This document shows, piece after piece, positions 34,261 through 43,459 of a stretch of 64,000 nt of DNA. The stretch lies in assembly GCF_002282895.1 (NCBI RefSeq), contig NZ_NRRB01000001.1, positions 1 through 64,000 on the forward strand, read 5' to 3'. A program made the position numbers and the translations under genes. The stretch is from Paraferrimonas haliotis (GTDB lineage: Bacteria; Pseudomonadota; Gammaproteobacteria; Enterobacterales; Shewanellaceae). The notes beneath the pieces are model-generated. The model did not search any database. It was not told the DNA's origin and saw only the letters and a program-made list of their open reading frames with translations. Numbering within the stretch: the stretch's first letter is position 1; every line of letters starts with the position of its first letter.

Positions 34261-36864
34261 ATGAATCCATGGATAAGTGGTACGTTGGGAATCCTCTGCA
34301 CCACGGTTTTATTAGCCTGTGCTGAACAAAATGCACAAAAGCCGGAGCCTACAGCCACCAACTCGCCTGCTCAGGCTACGACTGACAAAGGGTACAATAT
34401 TGACCTTTGGCCTAAGCTAAGCAGTGAAGTCGCCAGCGACCCAGCAATCGAAGCTAAAGTCACCGAAATACTCGCTAAAATGACTTTAGAGCAGAAAATA
34501 GCGCAAATGATTCAGCCTGAAATTCGCGATATTAGTGTTGAAGATATGCGGAAATACGGCTTTGGCTCCTACTTAAACGGCGGCGGGTCTTTTCCCTCAG
34601 GAAATAAGCAAGCCACCCCGGCAGACTGGATCGATTTGGCCGAAGCCATGTATCAAGCATCGATGGATGACTCGCTTGATGGTATTGCCATACCAACCAT
34701 GTGGGGGACGGATGCGGTACACGGTCACAACAACGTTATCGGAGCGACGCTGTTCCCGCATAATATTGGCCTAGGGGCGATGAACAATCCCGAATTGATA
34801 GAAAAGATTGCCGAGATAACGGCGACCGAAGTCATGGTAACTGGCATTGATTGGGTTTTTGCTCCTACCGTGGCGGTCGTCAGAGACGACCGCTGGGGGC
34901 GAACTTATGAAGGCTACTCAGAGCATCCAGACATTGTGCGTTCATACAGTGCAGCCATTGTAAAAGGGCTGCAAGGCCGCGCAGATAAGGATTTTCTCGG
35001 CGATGACCGCGTCATCAGTACGGTGAAGCACTTTGTCGGCGACGGTGGCACCGTTGAGGGGGACGATCAGGGAAACAACATTGCCTCGGAAAAAGAGTTG
35101 GTTGAGTTACATGCTCAGGGTTACGTTGGTGGCTTGAGTGCCGGCGCTCAAAGCGTCATGGCATCGTTTAACTCTTGGCACGGTGAAAAAATTCACGGTC
35201 ACAAGTACTTGTTAAACGATGTATTGAAAGAGCGCATGGGCTTTGATGGCTTTGTTGTGGGGGATTGGAACGGCCATGGTCAGGTTGCCGGTTGCAGCAA
35301 CGAATCCTGCGCAAAAGCCATTAATGCAGGGCTGGATATGTTTATGGCGCCCACCCCATCTTGGAAGCCCTTGTACTACAACACTCTGGAACAAGCTCAG
35401 CAAGACATCATTCCTATGAGTCGTATCGACGATGCTGTAGCGCGTATCTTACGGGTGAAGTTGCGAGCGGGGTTGTTCGAGAAACCTAGCCCAGCCAACA
35501 GAGCCATTTCAGGACAAGTAGAGCTTATTGGGCATGCCGATCATCGCCAGGTTGCCAAACAAGCAGTACGAGAATCTTTAGTGCTGTTAAAAAATCAGCG
35601 AGGCATATTGCCCTTGCCAAGCAATTTATCGGTATTGGTGGCCGGCGATGGTGCGAATAACATTGGCAAACAAAGCGGTGGTTGGACAATTACTTGGCAG
35701 GGAACCGGTAACACCAATGCTGATTTTCCTGGGGCAACATCCATTTATGATGGCATTGTTCAGCAAGTGACCAAAGGAGGCGGAACCGCGACGCTTAGTG
35801 AAGATGGCAGCTTTCAGCAAAAGCCAGATGTCGCAATCGTAGTCTTTGGGGAATCGCCCTATGCTGAAGGTCACGGAGATCGCCCTAATGTTGATTATCA
35901 GATTGGCGATAAACGCGATTTAGCGTTACTGCAAAAGTTAAAGGCGCAAGGGATACCGGTTATATCGCTGTTTATTTCTGGGCGGCCGTTATGGGTTAAT
36001 GCAGAACTCAATGCTTCCGATGCGTTCGTGGCGGTATGGCTTCCCGGTAGCGAAGGAGACGCTATAGCACAGGTGCTTTTCAGGGATACCAATCAACAAG
36101 TGCAATATGATTTCGTTGGTAAACTGTCGTTTTCGTGGCCTAAAACAGCGACGCAAACGGTTAACTGGCAAGATGAAGACTATCAGCCGTTATTGCCCTA
36201 TGGTTTTGGTTTAACCTATCAAGATGACAACGTCTTGGGAGATGACTTAGACGAAACCTATCACTTTGCTAAAAACGAATTAGCACCGATGCCGTTGTTT
36301 AATGGCACCATGCAAAAACCTTGGTTACTGTGGTTAACTGACGAACAGCAAAAGTTACAAGTACAAGCTAATAGCGCTCAATTAGGCTCTGTTGGGTATC
36401 GAACCATCGATAAAGAAATTCAAGAGGATGCGTTTAAAGTTGCCTTTAGTGGCGGCTCGAAAGCAGCGGTTAGCATGATTTCTAAGAGCAATTTTAGGGA
36501 AGATTTGCGAGTGCAGTTGATTCAAGAGTCAGCCTTAGTGTTCGGTTATCGAGTCGATACGAAACCATCCGAGTCAGTTGCCCTTATGATGTACTGTGAA
36601 GCAGAAGAGAACCAATCGGGGCCTGCTCCCCAATGCCAAGGCGGCTTAGACATTACCGAGCAATTGTCGCAAGCGAAATTAGGTGAGTGGCAAACTTTGG
36701 CGGTGGATATGGGTTGCTTTAAAGAAGCCGGCATGCAACTGGCTAATACCGTATCGCCATTCTCGCTCGAAACCCAAGGTACCCTAGAATTAGCACTTGC
36801 CGACGTCACGATTCAGCCTCAAAAGGCTTTGACGGCCGACATCCGTTGCTCAGGTATAGAGTAG
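34261..36864 (+). CDS. Family GH3 beta-glucosidase, predicted lipoprotein
   Basis: An 867-residue exported glycosidase. The signal peptide MNPWISGTLGILCTTVLLAC ends in a lipobox (LLAC), so the enzyme is probably tethered to a membrane facing the periplasm or surface. The ATG has AGGAG eight bases upstream; a longer reading frame extends 43 codons further but overlaps the promoter. The GH3 N-domain contains the nucleophile Asp335 in GFVVGDWNGHG plus KHFVGDGGT; the second domain and a C-terminal module (about 150 residues) follow. The enzyme resembles exo-1,3/1,4-beta-glucosidases of marine bacteria and would trim cello- or laminari-oligosaccharides outside the cytoplasm. Confidence 0.92.
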   Translation: MNPWISGTLGILCTTVLLACAEQNAQKPEPTATNSPAQATTDKGYNIDLWPKLSSEVASDPAIEAKVTEILAKMTLEQKIAQMIQPEIRDISVEDMRKYGFGSYLNGGGSFPSGNKQATPADWIDLAEAMYQASMDDSLDGIAIPTMWGTDAVHGHNNVIGATLFPHNIGLGAMNNPELIEKIAEITATEVMVTGIDWVFAPTVAVVRDDRWGRTYEGYSEHPDIVRSYSAAIVKGLQGRADKDFLGDDRVISTVKHFVGDGGTVEGDDQGNNIASEKELVELHAQGYVGGLSAGAQSVMASFNSWHGEKIHGHKYLLNDVLKERMGFDGFVVGDWNGHGQVAGCSNESCAKAINAGLDMFMAPTPSWKPLYYNTLEQAQQDIIPMSRIDDAVARILRVKLRAGLFEKPSPANRAISGQVELIGHADHRQVAKQAVRESLVLLKNQRGILPLPSNLSVLVAGDGANNIGKQSGGWTITWQGTGNTNADFPGATSIYDGIVQQVTKGGGTATLSEDGSFQQKPDVAIVVFGESPYAEGHGDRPNVDYQIGDKRDLALLQKLKAQGIPVISLFISGRPLWVNAELNASDAFVAVWLPGSEGDAIAQVLFRDTNQQVQYDFVGKLSFSWPKTATQTVNWQDEDYQPLLPYGFGLTYQDDNVLGDDLDETYHFAKNELAPMPLFNGTMQKPWLLWLTDEQQKLQVQANSAQLGSVGYRTIDKEIQEDAFKVAFSGGSKAAVSMISKSNFREDLRVQLIQESALVFGYRVDTKPSESVALMMYCEAEENQSGPAPQCQGGLDITEQLSQAKLGEWQTLAVDMGCFKEAGMQLANTVSPFSLETQGTLELALADVTIQPQKALTADIRCSGIE

Positions 36865-36882
36865 CGAGACGGCACTGAGTTC

Positions 36883-38370
36883 CTAGCTGGCGCAGTATTG
36901 CTCAATGAACTGATGGTGCGCTGGCAAGGTCTCTAATCGCTGTTGTATTTGGCGCTTAATGCCGTTGAGCAGTTTTTCTAGCTCCTGTTCAGAGAGCATA
37001 TCCGCGATCAGGTGATGCTGCTTTGGCATTAGCCCTTGCCCAAGCATTACCTGGGTCCAGGAATCCACTCGGAATATGTCACCGTCGTCTAAAAACACCC
37101 GACCGGTTTCTTTAAACAGATCGATTTTATGCTGCAAACTCTCTGGTACTTCCATGGCGCTGCAGTGGCGCCAAAACGCGCTATCTTGGCGTTGAGTCAC
37201 TTTATAGTGCAATACAATGAAGTCGCGAATGTTCTCAATTTCAGACTGTAACTGTTTATTGTACTCATCGATGGCTTGGTGGGTGATACCTTGAAACGGG
37301 AAGAGTCGCAAAAAGCGCACTATGCCTGACATAATCAAGTGAATGCTGGTGGACTCTAAAGGCTCTACGAAACCACTGGCCAAGCCTAAGGCTAGGCAGT
37401 TTTTGTTCCAGCCCTTACGGCGACGTCCGGTTTTAAATTTAATCACTCTCGGCTCATTAATTGCTGTGCCCGCCACTGAGCCCGTAAGCGTATCAATGGC
37501 TTGTTGATCAGCTTGGTACTGACTGCAATAAACCAGACCGTTGCCAACGCGATGTTGCAACGGAATGCGCCATTGCCAACCGCTGTCGTGTGCGGTTGCT
37601 ATGGTATACGGCAAAACGGTGTGGTCAGTCGCTTCCGTTTGCATGGCCACCGCGCTGTCGCATGGCAGCATATGGGACCAATCGTCGTAACCGGTATGCA
37701 AGGCTTTTTCAATCAGCAATCCGGAAAAGCCGGTGCAGTCTATAAAAAAGTCGGCGATTATTATGTTGCCGTTGGCTAAGGTAATGGATTCGATGTATCC
37801 GTCATTCGTGCGCTTATTGACCGCAACAATTTTACCCTCTTGCCGTTTAGCACCAAGCTCGGTGGCAAATTCTCGCAAAAACATGGCGTAGCGAGTAGCG
37901 TCTAGGTGATAAGCATAGTTAATTGGGTTTTGTTTACTAAAACCAAACTTACCGGCTTTAGCTGCCTGCAATTCGTAGCAGTAGCTGCCAAAGTCGCCTT
38001 CTATGCCCTGTTGCAGTCCTTGCATCCAAAAATGATGAAACTCGCCAGCCCAGCATTCTCGTCCAGTAGCCCCAAAAGAGTGAATGTAATCGCTATCTGT
38101 TTGACCCCAGTGCTTAAATTGGATGCCCAGTTTAAAAGTTGCACTGGTGCGCCTCATAAAGCTTTGCTCGTTGATACCCAAGAGTTTGTGAAAGGTTCGA
38201 ATGGGCGGGATAGTGGCTTCACCCACACCGACGGTTCCTATGTCATCTGACTCGATTAAGGTCACTTTTACTTGCTTGCCAACTAATTTGGCGATGGCGG
38301 CACACGCCATCCATCCGGCAGTACCACCGCCGGCGATGACCACATGCTTTACAGGAGATAACGAACTCAT
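36883..38370 (-). CDS. Tryptophan-halogenase-like flavoprotein 1
   Basis: A 495-residue FAD-dependent protein of the PrnA-type tryptophan halogenase superfamily. The dinucleotide motif VVIAGGGTAGWMACA is at residues 10-24, the GVGEATIPPI segment follows, the superfamily Lys lies in ATFKLGIQF (Lys80), and GWQWRIPLQHR is the WxWxIP signature of flavin halogenases. VEPLESTSIHL retains the Glu seen in the family. Its ATG overlaps the stop of the second halogenase-like gene (ATGA), implying translational coupling. Such genes recur in TonB-receptor sugar loci of Alteromonadales, Caulobacter and Xanthomonas, where the true substrate is not settled. Confidence 0.85.
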   Translation of the reverse strand: MSSLSPVKHVVIAGGGTAGWMACAAIAKLVGKQVKVTLIESDDIGTVGVGEATIPPIRTFHKLLGINEQSFMRRTSATFKLGIQFKHWGQTDSDYIHSFGATGRECWAGEFHHFWMQGLQQGIEGDFGSYCYELQAAKAGKFGFSKQNPINYAYHLDATRYAMFLREFATELGAKRQEGKIVAVNKRTNDGYIESITLANGNIIIADFFIDCTGFSGLLIEKALHTGYDDWSHMLPCDSAVAMQTEATDHTVLPYTIATAHDSGWQWRIPLQHRVGNGLVYCSQYQADQQAIDTLTGSVAGTAINEPRVIKFKTGRRRKGWNKNCLALGLASGFVEPLESTSIHLIMSGIVRFLRLFPFQGITHQAIDEYNKQLQSEIENIRDFIVLHYKVTQRQDSAFWRHCSAMEVPESLQHKIDLFKETGRVFLDDGDIFRVDSWTQVMLGQGLMPKQHHLIADMLSEQELEKLLNGIKRQIQQRLETLPAHHQFIEQYCAS

Positions 38371-39920
38371 AAGTTGGTCTCTTTAGTTTTTGTCTTTAAA
38401 AGGGTTCGCAGCAAGTCGCGGTTACTGGGTAAGCCCGCATTGAAACTGGCCATTTTCTTTTTGTTTAAGGCGATAAAATGCTGTGCCGCCTGTGGGTGAT
38501 TAAGTGCGCTGCTGGCATCTACCAAGGTATTAAAACCCATACCATACAATACGTACTGATAACTGGCGGAAGAAAAGATCTCTTCATTTTCAACGAAGTC
38601 AAATCGCGATGGCGGCTGGTATTGCCACAATTGTAACTGCTGCAGCAAACGAGGTGGAATGCTTTCACGGGCTCGCTGTGCTAGCCAATAGGGCTCGTTG
38701 CGCTGAGACAGCACATAATGCAACTTTAAAAACTCTATCACTCGCTCCCATCGATATTGAAAGCGACTGTTAAAGCGTTGCGCTAACGCCTGCATGTGAT
38801 CGCGGTCGACCGGCATCTGCTCACTGAGCATTGAGGCGCTTAACTCAACCATAGCAAGCGCTGAGGCCTCTAACGGCTCTATAAAACCGGCAGCCATTCC
38901 TACGGCAACGCAATTATTCTTCCAGAACTGTTGGCGATAGCCGGGTGTGAATGACAACGGTCGAATCATCAGCTCGGCTATGGCTTGTGCGCTTAAGTTG
39001 TGCGACTGGCTTAAGTAGTTTTCTAGAACTTGGCGCGCCGATGCTTCGGTTTCGTATTGACTAGCGTAGGTGTAGCCAATGCCCAGTCGGTTCGGAAGTC
39101 CTATTTGCCAAATCCATCCTGCTCGTTGGGCGGTTGCTAAGGTGGTGGACTCAATCTCTGACATGGGGTCGGTAACCGCAATCTGGACACCTAATGCTCG
39201 GTCATTGGCCAAAACATCGGCTTTCGGTTGCATCGGCACTTGATAGTGTTCTCCGAGCAAACGGCTGCGTATGCCGGAACAATCAATGAACAAGTCACCG
39301 TCAATATCGCCATGCTCTTGAGTGGTGAGCGCTTTAATGTCGCCATTATCGCTACTGGTCACATTTACCACTTCATCCAGCACACGATTCACCCCTAGTG
39401 ATGTGCAGCAATGTTGTGCCAAAAGCTCGGCAAACTTTGCGGCATCCAAATGGTAGCCATAATTGGTGACAGCTGCGTACTCTGGGGTAGAGGCTTGCTT
39501 AGGGGCGAGTTGCTTATCGCATACCGACGCTTGAACGTTCACCGCCGCTGCGAAGGGTTGCTCCTTCGCAAGGGTTTGCCAAGCGTAATGCAGATTGGTT
39601 TGAACATAGCCCTCAGGAACCATAAAAGGATGGTAATAGCTGTCGTTAACTTCAGCTGTTCGCCAACCAATGAATTTAGAACCCTGCTTAAAGCTGGCGT
39701 CACAGCGTTTAAGAAACTCGAGCTCGTTGATACCGATTCGCTTTAAGGTATTGCGCATTGAAGGCCAAGTGCCTTCTCCAACACCTATGGTTGCAATGTT
39801 GGGAGACTCAATAAGAGTGACGGTTAAGTTGGGGTGTTCTGCTGCAATTAATCCAGCCGTTAGCCAGCCAGCGCTGCCACCGCCCAGTACTACTATGTGT
39901 TGCAACGATCGCTTTATCAT
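38367..39920 (-). CDS. Tryptophan-halogenase-like flavoprotein 2
   Basis: A 517-residue homologue of the downstream protein: VVLGGGSAGWLTAG (FAD), GVGEGTWPSMR, CDASFKQGSKFIGW with the conserved Lys, and IEPLEASALAM. Its WxWxIP motif reads WIWQIGL, replacing the proline with glycine. It begins at an internal ATG; a TTG twelve codons earlier has no ribosome site. It is the upstream partner of the overlapping halogenase-like gene, and the pair lies downstream of the TonB-receptor gene on the same strand, separated from it by a terminator. Chemistry may be halogenation or another flavin oxidation. Confidence 0.84.
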   Translation of the reverse strand: MIKRSLQHIVVLGGGSAGWLTAGLIAAEHPNLTVTLIESPNIATIGVGEGTWPSMRNTLKRIGINELEFLKRCDASFKQGSKFIGWRTAEVNDSYYHPFMVPEGYVQTNLHYAWQTLAKEQPFAAAVNVQASVCDKQLAPKQASTPEYAAVTNYGYHLDAAKFAELLAQHCCTSLGVNRVLDEVVNVTSSDNGDIKALTTQEHGDIDGDLFIDCSGIRSRLLGEHYQVPMQPKADVLANDRALGVQIAVTDPMSEIESTTLATAQRAGWIWQIGLPNRLGIGYTYASQYETEASARQVLENYLSQSHNLSAQAIAELMIRPLSFTPGYRQQFWKNNCVAVGMAAGFIEPLEASALAMVELSASMLSEQMPVDRDHMQALAQRFNSRFQYRWERVIEFLKLHYVLSQRNEPYWLAQRARESIPPRLLQQLQLWQYQPPSRFDFVENEEIFSSASYQYVLYGMGFNTLVDASSALNHPQAAQHFIALNKKKMASFNAGLPSNRDLLRTLLKTKTKETNL

Positions 39921-40013
39921 AGGTTTTTTATTGTTCTTTAGTTGGTTAATAACCAAGCTAACAATCGCTTAGCTATTGTTCAAGTCTGGGTCTGGTTGGG
40001 CTTAAGTGAGCGT

Positions 40014-40049
40014 AAAAAAAAACGGGCCACCCGATACTGGATGACCCGT
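40014..40049 (-). terminator. Terminator of the TonB-receptor gene
   Basis: Outer stem ACGGG / CCCGT (40022-40026, 40045-40049) with inner CC/GG pairing. On the minus strand it is followed by nine T residues. Confidence 0.8.
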
Positions 40050-40061
40050 GTAAGGGAGTGT

Positions 40062-43040
40062 TTAGAAGCTGTATCGGGCTCCTAGGTGGTAACGAGCACC
40101 AAGCTCTTCAACTTGCCACAATTGCGCGGCATAGCGACCGTGTTGGCGGCTGTTCTCTTCGGTTACGTTAATGCCTTCTAGGAAAATCGATAGACTTTCA
40201 TTGAAGTTATAAGCAACGTTGAAGTCGAACTGTTGATAAGCTTCGGTAAAGCTTGGCTCATTGTTATAACGAGCAGGACTGTTTAAGAACTTGTCACGCC
40301 AGTTATAAGCGATACGGGCTGAAAACGACTCAATTTCATACATGAGAATCACGTTAGCGGTATCGCTCAGTCCCACCAGTGCAAACTGAGTGGTACCAGG
40401 ATCTGCATTGACATCAAAGTCTACGTCGCCATCAACCGTGGTGTAGTTTGCTTGGAAACCAAAGCCTGTCTCGCCAAAGAAATGCTGAACCGCAAACTCG
40501 AAGCCATCAATGGTGGCCTTCTTGTTGTTGGTAGGCACTTGAGCTAAGAAGTCCATTAACGGATCGCTGCTGTCTGGAAGAATGTCGTACATGGCTTCAA
40601 ATTCTTCATAAGACATGGAATCAAAGTCGACGTTGTTCTCCATTGCAGCGGTCATTTGGAACAGGTTGGAATCGGTAATTGGCAAACCACGGGCTTGCAG
40701 CTCAGCTAACGCCGCCTGAGCTCGTGGGCCGGCGGTTGCATCCCTTAAATCGTAAAAGTTTTGGGTTTGCGGAGCGATACCAATAAAGTTACTGACTTTC
40801 TTCAAGTAGTAACCCGCAGACACATAACTGGTGTCGTCAAAGTACCACTCTGCCGATACGTCGAAGTTATCCGATTCCAGTGGTATCAACGCAGGGTTAC
40901 CGGTAGACGCAGTTGCTGGCGCAGCCCCTGGAATTAAGGTCGGAGCACCTGGACCCGAAACCGTAGCCGCTGAGCTCAGTTGGTCGTAAGTTGGGCGACC
41001 AATGGTGGTACTGTATGAGGCTCGAGTAATGACGTTGTCGATGATTTCAATATCGAAATCAATGTTTGGTAACCAGTGATCGTAATCAGCCGATAAACTG
41101 AAATCTTCTTTTTGGGTACCGTAGCGGACGTTAAAGTCGTTGTTACCTTCCCAAGCCACGGCGTTGGGCAAATCAATGTTGGCGGTAGAGGTGATGTCAG
41201 TCTTCTCGTAACGCAAGCCAACCACTAAGTTGTAAGGACGGTCAAACAGTTCGTTAGACCAGTTAAACTGAGCAAAACCCGAGTAAATGTCTTCTTTAAT
41301 GGTTCGGTTGGTTGCAAAGGCGCCGTCTGCTGCGAAGTCGAAACCGTAGGCTCCTGCTGCCCATTCACCCACCTGTGACGCGCTGCCGGTAAAGGCTTGG
41401 TCGAACGAACCCGTGGTATCGAAGTCGTCAAATTCATTTAAGAAGTTGGTTGGGGTGAGGAAGCCATCGGGCAATTCGCCTGGGTTTTCAATACCCCAGT
41501 TACCCATGGTATTTCGAGTTAGCGACTGCAGCGAGTGGCTTTCCATTGAACGGGATTCGATACCAAAATCAATGGAGCCGCTATCAAGTTCATAGCTACC
41601 TTCCAATCTAAATTGGGTAATTTCGGATTCTTGGCGCGCGAAGTTTGCGTCCAGAATTGACGTACCAACATCATCCTGATCCAAAATACCGTTACAGTTT
41701 AAGTTGGTCCGACGGCAATCATCGAAATCAATGAACATGCCAGGCAAGTCGCGGGTGAAATCTACTTCTTGGGCATTAACAATGTTGGCACCTAAACCGG
41801 CGTTCAACCAACTGCCATAAGGCGCGTCGGGCTCACTAACGGCTTTCGAGTTGTGTGCATCGAACATCATCGAGAAGCTGTCGGTTAACTGGTAAGTGAT
41901 GTTCAAACCAAACGAGTCGTTTTTATTGGTTTGATTCAGCTCTTGCAATGCAAGGCCGATATCACGAGGCAGCTGTTCTCGACGCTCTTCGCGATAATGG
42001 ATCGGGGTCTTAACGGCATTATCGTCAAAGGTTAAGTCGCTTTTATAGGTATCCATCCAAATGGATTGCTCAGCCCGGGCTTCGAATAGATCTTGTTGAG
42101 AGTGCATGTACTCGAGGGTTGCGACTAAGTCGTTAGTCGGTGCAAATTGCAAAGAGACCAACGCATTGGTTCTCTCACGCTCGCGATCCGCGATGGTATA
42201 TCGTAAATCCGAAGGCATGGAGTACAGCTGCCCCATGGCCGGCGGGTTAGTGAGGTTAATGTCGTCAGCCGCTTGAGGAATGGTTCCGTCAAATGGGCTC
42301 GTACGCCATTGGTTCACATAAGCCCCCGCAGCAGAGCTATCACGCTTTTGGTAGTTTAAGCTAACGGTTGCGCCTAAGCTTGCGTCATTGTTAACCCAGC
42401 TGGCAATACCTGATAACTCGGGCGTGACGTCGTCACCAACACGGTTGGTGGTGTCGTATAAGGCTTTCGCTGCAACAGAGCCTTGGAAGCCAGGGCCGGC
42501 AATGTCCAATGGACGTGCCGTAGTGATGTCGATGGTGGAGCCGATACCGCCGGATGCGATGTTGGCCTTACTGGTTTTGTACACTTCGACGGTTCTAACA
42601 CTGTCGCCAGACAGGTTAGAGAAGTCAAATGAACGTGAATTAGGAGTACCACCGCCCGCTGGCAGAGACGATGCCGGCATGGTACGACCGTTTACCGTAA
42701 CCATGTTGTAATCGGGGCCAAATCCACGCACGGTTACCTTGGATCCCTCGCCATTGGAACGGTCGATGGACACACCGGTAATACGTTGTAACGCTTCCGC
42801 TAAGTTAGTGTCTGGAAATTTACCGATGTCTTCGGCGGATATGGCATCAACGACACCCACTGCATCTCGCTTTAGACGCGTGGATTCTTTAATACTGCTG
42901 CGCACGCCTTTAACTTGGACGACTTCGATATCTTCAGTTACTGCGGCCTCTTCAGCGAATGCTGGTAGGCCCATTGGTACACCCAAAACCAGTGATAGGC
43001 TTGCTGCCAATTTGGTTTTAGCAAATGGCTTATTCGACAT
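40062..43040 (-). CDS. TonB-dependent outer-membrane receptor of the sugar locus
   Basis: A 992-residue receptor. The signal peptide ends near GLPAFAEE. The plug domain starts with VVQVKGVRSSIKESTRLKRDA, then IGKFPDTNLAEALQRITGVSIDRSNGEGS and VRGFGPDYNMVTVNGR, which is the carbohydrate-type TonB receptor seen in Alteromonadales and Caulobacter. The C-terminal beta barrel ends in LGARYSF with a terminal Phe as expected for BAM insertion. It would import oligosaccharides too large for porins. GGGAG precedes the ATG, and a LacI-type operator lies about 110 bases upstream. Confidence 0.94.
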   Translation of the reverse strand: MSNKPFAKTKLAASLSLVLGVPMGLPAFAEEAAVTEDIEVVQVKGVRSSIKESTRLKRDAVGVVDAISAEDIGKFPDTNLAEALQRITGVSIDRSNGEGSKVTVRGFGPDYNMVTVNGRTMPASSLPAGGGTPNSRSFDFSNLSGDSVRTVEVYKTSKANIASGGIGSTIDITTARPLDIAGPGFQGSVAAKALYDTTNRVGDDVTPELSGIASWVNNDASLGATVSLNYQKRDSSAAGAYVNQWRTSPFDGTIPQAADDINLTNPPAMGQLYSMPSDLRYTIADRERERTNALVSLQFAPTNDLVATLEYMHSQQDLFEARAEQSIWMDTYKSDLTFDDNAVKTPIHYREERREQLPRDIGLALQELNQTNKNDSFGLNITYQLTDSFSMMFDAHNSKAVSEPDAPYGSWLNAGLGANIVNAQEVDFTRDLPGMFIDFDDCRRTNLNCNGILDQDDVGTSILDANFARQESEITQFRLEGSYELDSGSIDFGIESRSMESHSLQSLTRNTMGNWGIENPGELPDGFLTPTNFLNEFDDFDTTGSFDQAFTGSASQVGEWAAGAYGFDFAADGAFATNRTIKEDIYSGFAQFNWSNELFDRPYNLVVGLRYEKTDITSTANIDLPNAVAWEGNNDFNVRYGTQKEDFSLSADYDHWLPNIDFDIEIIDNVITRASYSTTIGRPTYDQLSSAATVSGPGAPTLIPGAAPATASTGNPALIPLESDNFDVSAEWYFDDTSYVSAGYYLKKVSNFIGIAPQTQNFYDLRDATAGPRAQAALAELQARGLPITDSNLFQMTAAMENNVDFDSMSYEEFEAMYDILPDSSDPLMDFLAQVPTNNKKATIDGFEFAVQHFFGETGFGFQANYTTVDGDVDFDVNADPGTTQFALVGLSDTANVILMYEIESFSARIAYNWRDKFLNSPARYNNEPSFTEAYQQFDFNVAYNFNESLSIFLEGINVTEENSRQHGRYAAQLWQVEELGARYHLGARYSF

Positions 43041-43148
43041 TGTCTGCTCCCTAGCTGCTTTGTCTTTTTGTTATTTGTCATTTTGAAAACGCAAGGCACC
43101 ATCATCGACAACATTCGCAGAGAACATACAGCTATCTCTCCATAAAGA

Positions 43149-43162
43149 TGGAAGCGCTTTCA
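43149..43162. promoter_or_regulatory. LacI-type operator in front of the TonB-receptor gene
   Basis: TGGAAGCGCTTTCA matches the palindrome TGAAAGCGCTTTCA at 13 of 14 positions. A half-site TGAAAACGC lies at 43084. The rest of 43041-43459 contains no evident gene. Confidence 0.65.
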
Positions 43163-43337
43163 TTAAACCTAGAGCAATATTAGTAATCAGTCAATTAGTT
43201 TTTTACAATATTGCAACAATGCTGGGTTAGCATGCCATTGCTCCTAATCGCACGGAATCCTATTAGCTATAGGTTTGTATGTTAATCATTGGCTTGTGCG
43301 CGTTTAACGTTAGCGGTTCATTGGTGATAAAAAAATG

Positions 43338-43384
43338 TTGCAGAGAATCCCGTTGATCTCTATATTTTTATGAAAGCGCTTTCA
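43338..43384 (+). promoter_or_regulatory. Promoter and LacI-type operator of the symporter-GH94-gluconokinase operon
   Basis: TTGCAG (43338-43343) and TATATT (43361-43366) are spaced 17 bases. The perfect palindrome TGAAAGCGCTTTCA lies at 43371-43384, just downstream, where a repressor would block initiation. Confidence 0.7.
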
Positions 43385-43459
43385 GGTTGTCGCGCAGGTC
43401 GCAGAGTTTTAATAATAAAAACAGCGTTTATGCCGCTAACAACATGAGGTGACTACGCC

